Positions 56,549 through 64,000 of a stretch of 64,000 nt of DNA are shown here, one piece after another. The stretch is taken from assembly GCA_025435555.1 (NCBI GenBank), contig JAIWWG010000059.1:62001-126000 (forward strand). The letters run 5' to 3'. The translations under genes were made by a program, and so were the position numbers. The notes below the pieces were generated by a model. That model saw only the letters and a list, made by a program, of their open reading frames with translations. It ran no database searches and was not told the origin of the DNA. The stretch is from Chytriomyces cf. hyalinus JEL632. Its lineage: Eukaryota > Chytridiomycota > Chytridiomycetes > Chytridiales > Chytriomycetaceae. The stretch's first letter is position 1. Every line of letters begins with the position of its first letter.

Positions 56549-57979
56549 TTGGTGATACTGCGTGTAACGCCACCACAGTGGGGGAAGGCAAATGTGGCGC
56601 TTGTCTGGAAAAACAAAGGAGACAAGATGGACGTTGCAAACTACCGACCCATCTCCCTTATCTCACGTCTGCGCATGGCTTTTGAAGGGTGTTTACGACC
56701 CAAAGTCATGATACTAACTCATAGGATGCTCGACGTGGCTCAAGGTGGTTTCAGGCCACAACGTTCAACAATGGAGCAGGTTTTCAATCTTCATGAACTG
56801 ATGGTTGCTAATCCCGCCATGGTGACCATCTTGATGGACATCATGGCGGCTTATGATTGTACTAATCGACAGTTGCTCTGGAGTGATCTGGCCACCAACC
56901 CATTGGACCCACATCCGGAGTTGACAAGGGGAGTCTTGATCCCGATTCTTCGTTCTTTGTTTGATCATTGCGTTGCTCACCTTTTGGTCTTAGGACACAA
57001 AAGTCAAGGCATCCCAGTGCTTCGTGGCCTACTACAAGGAACGGTTCTGGCTCCTCCTTTGTTCAATGTCTCGATCAACACACTCCCCGGGGGTCTACGT
57101 GCCAATTTCCAAGCACGTTGCTTCAAAGTTGGCCCACTGGCTGGACCCAGATTTGATATCAACTCGCTTCTTTTTGCTGATGATACTGCTAACCTTGCTA
57201 GAATCGATACCGCGCAAGCCCAAGTCGACTTCTGCGTGGCATGGGGCCGTTGTCGGGGTACCACATTTCGTGCTGACAAGACATTTGTGCTGGCAAGGGA
57301 CCCAATCCGGCTCACATTGGGTGGTGTAGCAGTCCAACAAGTTGATTCAGCTGAGTACCTCGGGGTTTCAATGTCGTACCAAGGTGTTGAAATGACTAAG
57401 CAACTCGAAAAACGCTGCAGTGATGCCAAGAACACTGCCAACTGGCTCCGGTCCAAAGGCATGAATGCATACGGCTTCCGGTACCTTCAGTCCCTCCGTT
57501 TGTATCCAGTCTTCATTCGGTCTCAGTTGGAGTATGGCATGTGTCTCCGCCCCCTCTCGGACGAGGAAGCACACATGGCCCAACTCGTTCAAAACCAGGT
57601 GTTGCGTTTTATTTTTTCTGTTTCTCGAAACACTTCGATTTCAGCACTTCACCAGGTCTCCTCGGTGACACCCATCGCTGCAAGGGCCAAGATTCTCAAT
57701 GCTGGGTTTCTTTGGCGGCTCCATCATTCCACTGACGAGTCCAACCTCACAGTCCACATGTATCGGATGCTACAAGCTCGGATGCTGCACCCACCAGACT
57801 CCAAGTCCCTGTACGTTGCATCCACGAGGCACAACGAGTTCTGGTCCAGCAACACTGACCTTATGGCCAAGCGCTGGCGGAATCTGTCTGTTGATCACCC
57901 ACTTGTATCCGTCGACCCACTGGTACCCTTTGGCAGGGCTGCAAAAACGTGTAGTCTCACTCCCCGACAAGGCAATTGA
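56549..57979 (+). pseudogene. LINE ORF2, reverse transcriptase region (full-length copy)
   Basis: Contains non-LTR reverse transcriptase blocks in order: VANYRPISLISRL, QGGFRPQRSTMEQVFNL, TILMDIMAAYDCTNRQLLW, LRGLLQGTVLAPPLFNV, INSLLFADDTANLA with the FADD catalytic pair, FRADKTFVL and AEYLGVSMS. The D of LMDIMAAYD supplies the other catalytic Asp. The frame ends early (CSLTPRQGN) because of an extra A in an A-run at about 57945. The truncated copy next door has the shorter run and stays open. The tail in the +1 frame continues to about 58673. Confidence 0.9.
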
Positions 57980-58984
57980 TGAGTACCACTTTCGATCTTT
58001 AACTTTAATGCTCCGTGCTTCAAAATCCCGTATCGCACAGATTCTACCCGTACCCAAAACACGTCATCAACGTCATCCATTGGTTCAATCTGGTGCTTAT
58101 ATCCCTCGTGTTGTCTCAAGACCCATCACACTGTGGCTCCTTGGCTGTGTGGCAACACACCAAGACTGCGTCAACTGCAATGGCTTCAAGAATCTCTCTC
58201 GTCAACATGCTGTCGAATGTGCCCAAGTGGATCCACAAGTCTTCCAGCGGTTGGGGGTGACCAGGCCTATGACTGCAGCAGAAGTTGGTATGGGGATGAC
58301 CCAGATCGACCTATGCCTCCGGATCCTCAACTACGAGGAACCGGCGCAGTTGGTGGTGCTGGCCACACTCATTGAACAAGTTCGAACTACTTGCACTGGA
58401 TACCACGCCATCTACGATGCCTCGGATGCTACCCCAGCTCAAGAAATCGAGTTTCTCACACGCGACCTGGAACCCCTTGACGGCGAGGACTTGGATCACG
58501 AAATTCTCGGACAAGCTACCCAAATTATCGATCTGCATTTTGAACCTCTCGCAGCTGTTCTACCTCCTCGGACCCAAGCTCCAAGGCCAAGACGGCAAGC
58601 TCAAGTCAATGCTCCTCCTCGCGTTCCCCTTCCTGGTGGTTTGGGGATTGGCGGCCGTCCTCGCGGACCCCGCTAATGTTTTTTCTCTTTATTCTATTGG
58701 TCCCATTGTGCGGCCAGGCTGTTGTATACCTGTCGCCAGCTCAAGCCTTTGAGTGTTCACTGTTTTGTGATTTTCGTTTCTACCTTTTATTTGCCAAAAC
58801 AACCATCCTCTTTTCACTCTACCTTTTTGATACAAGTATCTCTACCGGGTTTTTGTGGTGGGTGGGCCCCTTGTTATGGGTTTTTTACCGAGTCACGGTT
58901 TTCCCATATCGATGCGCGTTTTTTCTTTCTTGTGATGCACGTCCTTTCCTTCTAAAGCGTATTGGAATAAAACACACTGAAAAC

Positions 58985-58996
58985 GTTAGGGTTATA
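58985..58996. repeat. 12-bp target-site copy (middle)
   Basis: GTTAGGGTTATA immediately after the 3' end of the full-length element (ACTGAAAAC) and four bases before the start of the truncated copy. It is shared by both insertions. Confidence 0.8.
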
Positions 58997-59000
58997 TATA

Positions 59001-60701
59001 TGTGCTGGCAAGGGACCCAATCCGGCTCACATTGGATGGTGTAGCAGTCCAACAAGTTGATTCAGCTGAGTACCTCGGGGTTTCAATGTCGTACCAAGGT
59101 GTTGAAATGACTAAGCAACTCGAAAAACGCTGCAGTGATGCCAAGAACACTGCCAACTGGTTCCGGTCCAAAGGCATGAATGCATACGGCTTCCGGTACC
59201 TTCAGTCCCTCCGTTTGTATCCAGTCTTCATTCGGTCTCAGTTGGAGTATGGCATGTGTCTCCGCCCCCTCTCGGACGAGGAAGCACACATGGCCCAACT
59301 CGTTCAAAACCAGGTGTTGCGTTTTATTTTTTCTGTTGCTCGAAACACTTCAATTTCAGCACTTCACCAGGTCTCCTCGGTGACACCCATCGCTGCAAGG
59401 GCCAAGATTCTCAATGCTGGGTTTCTTTGGCGGCTCCATCATTCCACTGACGAGTCCAACCTCACAGTCCACATGTATCGGATGCTACAAGCTCGGATGC
59501 TGCACCCACCGGACTCCAAGTCCCTGTACGTTGCATCCACGAGGCACAACGAGTTCTGGTCCAGCAACACTGACCTTATGGCCAAGCGCTGGCGGAATCT
59601 GTCTGTTGATCACCCACTTGTATCCGTTGACCCACTGGTACCCTTTGGCAGGGCTGCGAAACGTGTAGTCTCACTCCCCGACAAGGCAATTGATGAGTAC
59701 CACTTTCTCTCTTTAACTTTAATGCTCCGTGCTTCAAAATCCCGTATCGCACAGATTCTACCCGTGCCCAAAACGCGTCATCAACGTCATCCATTGGTTC
59801 AATCTGGTGCTTATATCCCTCGTGTTGTCTCAAGACCCATCACACTGTGGCTCCTTGGCTGTGTGGCAACACACCAAGACTGCGTCAACTGCAATGGCTT
59901 CAAGAATCTCTCTCGTCAACATGCTGTCGAATGTGCTCAAGTGGATCCACAAGTCTTCCAACGGTTGGGGGTGACCAGGCCTATGACTGCAGCAGAAGTT
60001 GGTATGGGGATGACCCAGATCGACCTATGCCTCCGGATCCTCAACTACGAGGAACCGGCGCAGTTGGTGGTGCTGGCCACACTCATTGAACAAGTTCGGA
60101 CTACTTGCACTGGATACCACGCCATCTACGATGCCTCGGATGCTACCCCAGCTCAAGAAATCGAGTTTATCACACGCGATCTGGAACCCCTTGACGGCGA
60201 GGACTTGGATCACGAAATTCTCGGGCAAGCTACCCAAATTATCGATCTGCATTTCGAACCTCTCGCAGCTGTTCTACCTCCTCGGACCCAAGCTCCAAGG
60301 CCAAGACGGCAAGCTCAAGTCAATGCTCCTCCTCGCGTTCCCCTTCCTGGTGGTTTGGGGATTGGCGGCCGTCCTCGCGGACCCCGCTAATGTTGTTTCT
60401 CTTTATTCTATTGGTCCCATTGTGCGGCCAGGCTGTTGTATATCTGTCGCCAACTCAAGCCTTTGAGTGTTCACTGTTTCGTGATTTTCGTTTCTACCTT
60501 TTATTTGCCAAAACATCCATCCTCTTTTCACTATACCTTCTTGATATTGACTATCTCTACCGGGTTTTTGTGTTGGGTGGGCTCCTGTTTATGGGTTTTT
60601 TCTCCGTCAAATCTTTTCCCATCTAGTCATGCGTTTTCTCCTTCTCTCGTGCTGCACGTCCAGTCCTTCTAAAGCGTACCGGAATAAAACCAACTGAAAA
60701 C
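59001..60701 (+). mobile_element. 5'-truncated second copy of the same LINE, in tandem
   Basis: 1.70 kb, corresponding to 57286-58984 of the full-length copy with only scattered differences, beginning abruptly inside the reverse transcriptase (TGTGCTGGCAAGGGACCC). Same orientation, directly downstream, and ending with the same 3' end followed by GTTAGGGTTATA. 5' truncation is typical of target-primed reverse transcription. High similarity means a recent insertion relative to the first copy. Confidence 0.92.
59002..60390 (+). CDS. LINE ORF2 C-terminal part, open in the truncated copy
   Basis: Open for 462 codons, from the end of the reverse transcriptase thumb (AEYLGVSMSYQGVEMTKQL) through to the end of ORF2. 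It keeps the frame across the position where the full-length copy is shifted (GRAAKRVVSLPDKA). The C-terminus has a Cys/His motif, GCVATHQDCVNCNGF then SRQHAVECA, of the kind found near the end of many LINE ORF2 proteins, and a Pro/Arg-rich tail (RPRRQAQVNAPPRVPLPGG). No promoter or start, so not expressed as such, but useful as the reference reading frame. Confidence 0.85.
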   Translation: MLARDPIRLTLDGVAVQQVDSAEYLGVSMSYQGVEMTKQLEKRCSDAKNTANWFRSKGMNAYGFRYLQSLRLYPVFIRSQLEYGMCLRPLSDEEAHMAQLVQNQVLRFIFSVARNTSISALHQVSSVTPIAARAKILNAGFLWRLHHSTDESNLTVHMYRMLQARMLHPPDSKSLYVASTRHNEFWSSNTDLMAKRWRNLSVDHPLVSVDPLVPFGRAAKRVVSLPDKAIDEYHFLSLTLMLRASKSRIAQILPVPKTRHQRHPLVQSGAYIPRVVSRPITLWLLGCVATHQDCVNCNGFKNLSRQHAVECAQVDPQVFQRLGVTRPMTAAEVGMGMTQIDLCLRILNYEEPAQLVVLATLIEQVRTTCTGYHAIYDASDATPAQEIEFITRDLEPLDGEDLDHEILGQATQIIDLHFEPLAAVLPPRTQAPRPRRQAQVNAPPRVPLPGGLGIGGRPRGPR

Positions 60702-60713
60702 GTTAGGGTTATA
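60702..60713. repeat. 12-bp target-site copy (right)
   Basis: GTTAGGGTTATA after the 3' end of the truncated copy. Identical to the copies at 52142 and 58985. Confidence 0.8.
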
Positions 60714-60779
60714 TCTTCCTTGTCCTTTTTGATTTGCATTGTCTCCGATCCCCTCTCATTTAAACTCGCGAACCACTGC

Positions 60780-60970
60780 AACCAGTCTGCGAACGCGAAA
60801 TAACCAACGCGAAGCCAGCACCAATCCAGCACGAAATAGCGACAGCGAAGTAGCAACCGCGATGCCAACACGAAAATAGCGACAGCTACGCCAACGTGAA
60901 TTAGCGACAGCGATGCCAACGCGAAATAGAAATCGCGATGGAAACGTGAAATAGCGACCGCGATGCAGAA
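60780..60970. repeat. Imperfect tandem repeat, GCGAAATAGCGACAGCGATG-like
   Basis: About seven to eight degenerate units of roughly 24 bp containing GCGAAATA, GCGACAGC/GCGACCGC and GATGCCAAC. Lies about 70 bp beyond the LINE pair. Confidence 0.75.
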
Positions 60971-60999
60971 CAAACGTCATGTGTAGTCGAAAATGCCTT

Positions 61000-61560
61000 T
61001 CTCTGTCAGCGCATCGTCTTGGAGCTGAGGTACCGTTGTTTTACTTGTGCAAGGAGAGAAACATCGTTGACACTTCCAAATATCTTGAACAACCAACAGA
61101 AATTCATCCCGTTCATTGAATCACGTACAAATAAAAAGCTGCTTCTCATCAAACAGACTCTCACGAAATGGTCAGATCCAAAAGCAGGGATTTGTACAAC
61201 AACCAAAACTCAAACACCCAATGCTCAAACATCAAAGGAACGATTACGGTCTCCCAGTTTGCAAACAAGGATTTTGGGAACTTCCTTTTTGTGTTTGACA
61301 TTGAAAATGCGTCTCGCATTGCATTTGAGACCTGTGTGAGGGGTGTTGCAATTTGGTGTTTCGAATATGTGCCATTTCACGAACGAAACGAACGAAAAGT
61401 TGCTTGCGGGTGTTCAGTCACTGTCAGTCACAGCTTCCCGCTGTTCAGACTCTATCATTCACAAATCGAATTTATCGAAAATGATTCCTACTCAAGTCAG
61501 AGCCACAAGTCACCCAAATGGCGCCGATTCAATTCAAGCGCACTGCCATCATAATTTAGC
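61000..61560. other. Possible degraded gene, unrecognised
   Basis: The plus strand has overlapping open frames of 106-128 codons (for example FANKDFGNFLFVFDIENASR near 61258-61320), without an ATG in the longer one and with no family I recognise. Could be a decayed gene; not called as CDS. Confidence 0.25.
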
Positions 61561-62089
61561 AGTTGGGTTCTCTGTGCGTGAGCAATGTTTTTATTGGTTA
61601 CCAACAACCAAGGCCATTTGACCAGTCCCTGCGACTCAAGAGCATTACCATGGCCGGTATTTAACTGCCCCACATTGCTTCTTCATCTCTTTATTCGTGT
61701 TATGCTCCTTGGCCTTTCTTTTTGGAATCCAGGAATCCAGCACGTAATCGCGAATATGCAACCGTAAAGTCAAAGCAGTTAAATTCTGCACGCAAAAAAC
61801 TTGGGTGGGTGGGGTTGCCAAAACAAAAAATTATCCTCAAAACAAACTCGATGCGCTGCACAGTGAGTCGGACCCCCCTATGCCTGCCGCTGAACCATCC
61901 AGCTGCTTCACACGTCCCATTGATGCTCTCTCTCTGATATCTGCATGTCATTGCCATCGCAGCTTTGCTAAACCTTCCCCTCATCACTCGCAGACTCACT
62001 CACAGATGCCTGTTGTCACCTGAAAACGACAGCAACCGCTCTCGCCAACTGGAGTCACTGCCCTGCCAGCCACAACTGCTCAGCATGTC

Positions 62090-62275
62090 AAGTGCGCCGC
62101 AACATGTGCACAGAGCTAACTTCGTGCATCGAGCCAAAGTTGTCCACGCACACAGAGGGAACGCCACACGCACGCGGAAAGAGCCAATGTCCCACTCGCA
62201 CAGAGCCAAAGTTGCCCACGTGCACAGGGCCAAGTTACCCACGCACACAAGCACGCATACAGCGCCAAGGTGAAA
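62090..62275. repeat. Degenerate repeats, CACAGAGCCAAAGTTGCCCACG-like
   Basis: At least five imperfect units with the core CxGAGCCAA(A)GTT(G)xCCACG(C/T)xCACA. The reading frames here have no domain. Confidence 0.7.
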
Positions 62276-62639
62276 GGATCTCGCTTCTTGTCTCCATTCC
62301 CATAGCGTAACAGCTCTCTCACTCTTGTATCCAGTTGCTTGAACAACTTGAATCTCCAACAAATCGTCGGCTACAGATCCTCACGTTTATTTGGCGAAAC
62401 CTATTCATTTGCATGAAACTGCATGCAATACCATGAGGATGCAAGGTTCTTTGAAAATCGGTGCGCGCGGGTTGATAAGCTTGTCAAGAAAGCAGCCAAC
62501 TCCATCTCAACGCACCGGCTTCTTTCCAACTTTTCGCCAGCGTGACCTCTGTTATTGTTATTATTTTCACGTTTATTGTCGCTTGTGGGGGGTTTTGAAT
62601 TGGTGGTTTGCTGCTGTGCGATGGGACTGTGTACCCTGC

Positions 62640-62810
62640 TCACTTTCCTTCAGTCGCAGTTAATCTGCACAGCCTTCACTTTCCTTCCAATCGCAGTTAA
62701 TCTGCACAGCCTTCCAGTTGCGGTTAATCTGCATACCCCTCACTTCCTCCCGAATTACGGTGGATCTATCTCTCCTTCACCTCCCTTCCAGTCGCAGTTA
62801 ATCTGTACAC
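62640..62810. repeat. Degenerate repeats, CAGTCGCAGTTAATCTGCACA-like
   Basis: Four units of about 25-45 bp sharing TTCCAGTCGCAGTTAATCTG followed by CACAGCC or a variant. Non-coding. Confidence 0.8.
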
Positions 62811-62929
62811 CATTCTGCCACTTTGTGGATCTTTTTCGTTTCCCATGGGCTGCCCACCTTTTTCATACCACACCTAATGGAACTATTTTGTCATTTTCCT
62901 GTTGATATGCACCCATTCATTCCAATGTT

Positions 62930-63180
62930 TACCAGCAGTTTCTAATCCCTTGGATGAGCCCAGCTCTCTGCAGTGCTACCCTTCCATTTCATTCAACACA
63001 TCAGGTTCCTCTTCCTCTTGATCAGCAGCCATACCATTCAACGTTTTTTCCGTCAGCTTCTGTTCCCTTGGATGTGTGCAACTCTTTGGAGTGCCATCCT
63101 TCCATTTCATTTGATACGTTAGAGTTTTGTTTGGGGAATGGTGTCCTCCAACACATTGTGCCAGCGCCTTGTGTTGAGGG
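62930..63180. repeat. Duplicated ~110-bp segment, diverged
   Basis: Two diverged copies begin near 62940 (CCCTTGGATGAGCCCAGCTCTC) and 63065 (CCCTTGGATGTGTGCAACTCTT), both continuing to a CCTTCCATTTCATT block. A further related piece, CCTTG(T/C)GTTGAGGG, occurs near 63168 and 63473. Confidence 0.6.
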
Positions 63181-63897
63181 ACCTTGTATTGTTGTTTGCC
63201 CTTGAAACTATGCACACAAACTTTCGAACTGTCTGTTGTTTTCTTTCTCTTATGCATGCACAAACCTGCAAATTGTTTTGTTTGGCACTTCCTCGTTCTT
63301 CATGTTTCAAACCACGTGTGCGCAAACCAGCAAATCGTTTGGCTTGGCATTGTTTTCAGCAACATCTACGCGTTTTATTGCTATTTGTTTTTGAAACTGG
63401 ATGAATGGTATGTGTTGTATTGATTTCGTAAATTGGATTTGTTCGCAGTTCTGTCCTTTCATTGTGGCTGTGCCTTGCGTTGAGGGGCCTAGTCTTGTTA
63501 TTTTACATGTTTATATTTCTCTTACGCACGCATATTCAATCCCTGAAATTGTTTGGTTGGCATTGCTTCCTTTTACTTGTTTCACGTGCGCAAGTCAGTC
63601 TCATTTTTCAGGGCACTGCTTCTTGATCAGAAGGGACTGAACTTTTTATAAACGCTGGCCATGCCAGTGATGAATGGGAATGATCTACTGCAATCTTTTT
63701 GTCGCAAGTGGGGTTTGGGTGAGTAACGTGAATTGAGATGTTTGCTGAATATTAAGTTCTTAGGCGCAGGTGATGGATCGGGGTGGATTGTGAGATTGGA
63801 TCTTGTCACTGCACTAACGTGGCAAAGGCTGCAACCGAAAGAGTATTTCCGAAGTTGACGTGTTTCGCGATTTCATGAGTTTTGCAGAAATGACAAT

Positions 63898-64000
63898 TGG
63901 CACCGAATACGAACGTGGCAGCGTCCAGAAATGTTGGCATCCATCCGCGCCCCTCACATCCAGTGCATCTAACATCTGACAACAGTGGCCGAGGGTCTGT
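63898..64000. repeat. Duplicated segment, copy 2 (runs to window end)
   Basis: Matches 51213-51315, from TTGGCACCGAATA to GTGGCCGAGGGTCTGT. It continues past the right edge, so the length of the duplication cannot be determined from this window. Confidence 0.85.

Larger units (their letters stand above)
52154..58984 (+). mobile_element. Non-LTR (LINE-type) retrotransposon, near full length
   Basis: About 6.8 kb between two copies of GTTAGGGTTATA. The order is a long 5' region with a canonical-looking 49-nt intron (about 52315-52363), ORF1 with an N-terminal Cys motif and coiled coil, ORF2 with apurinic-type endonuclease, reverse transcriptase with FADD, a C-terminal Cys/His motif, and a short 3' UTR with AATAAA but no long poly(A). 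ORF1 and ORF2 each contain frame breaks, so this copy is probably inactive. Domain order fits the APE-type LINE clades (Jockey/I/CR1-like groups); clade assignment needs a tree. Confidence 0.9.

Noticed and set aside
1-64000. Genetic-code change (TGA as sense codon), suggested by the in-frame TGA in the WD40 gene
   Set aside because: Many intact genes here (zinc-finger member 3 at 5242, acid phosphatase, CWC2, Pim1, HPRT) end with TGA at the expected place, so the standard code applies.
1-64000. tRNA genes, rRNA, CRISPR arrays, prophage or bacterial operon features
   Set aside because: I looked for tRNA B-box sequences and regularly spaced repeats and found none in a convincing context. The intron-rich genes exclude a prokaryotic origin.

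Overview
The window looks like nuclear DNA of a zoosporic fungus, most probably a chytrid (Chytridiomycota). Nearly every gene has short GT-AG introns (about 33-110 nt). There are fungal markers (a velvet-family regulator, Cwc2, Pim1 Lon, Cfd1) next to a protein resembling vertebrate C2orf81, a family I associate with ciliated lineages, which would fit a flagellated zoospore. No tRNA, rRNA or CRISPR array was seen.

Layout. (1) 0.3-12.3 kb: a same-strand cluster of seven paralogous C2H2 zinc-finger genes. All share an N-terminal G[PA]GG[VI]xL motif, and five share an intron at the same place in finger 1. A six-exon ammonium transporter and a small membrane-protein-like gene lie among them. (2) 13-24 kb: a CCHC zinc-knuckle poly-Q protein, splicing factor Cwc2, a WD40 protein with lesions, a secreted repetitive Gly/Thr/Asn-rich protein, a histidine acid phosphatase and a SET-domain methyltransferase with one frameshift. 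(3) 24.5-50.5 kb: dense housekeeping DNA. It holds a divergent pair of secreted carbonic-anhydrase-like proteins that have lost zinc ligands, the C2orf81-like protein, Sds22, THOC7, a SENP8-type deneddylase whose catalytic-Cys exon is inverted, Pim1/Lon, Cfd1, a vWA/RanBP2-finger protein, a BAR-like protein, mL54, HPRT, a velvet protein, proteasome alpha subunit Pre5/PSMA1, Oma1, a small conserved protein and a Cys-rich protein with strong codon bias. (4) 50.5-64 kb: gene-poor repeat DNA. A roughly 6.8 kb non-LTR retrotransposon is followed directly by a 1.7 kb 5'-truncated copy. Both sit between copies of a 12-bp telomere-like sequence. Decayed tandem repeats follow, and a roughly 100-bp duplication occurs at 51.2 and 63.9 kb.

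The two most novel-looking signals are the expanded zinc-finger family with its undescribed short motif, and the tandem retrotransposon insertions at a TTAGGG-like target. Several genes (WD40, SET, deneddylase, BAR-like, velvet) carry single-base frame breaks or an in-frame stop. These could be pseudogene lesions or assembly errors, and the sequence alone cannot decide.
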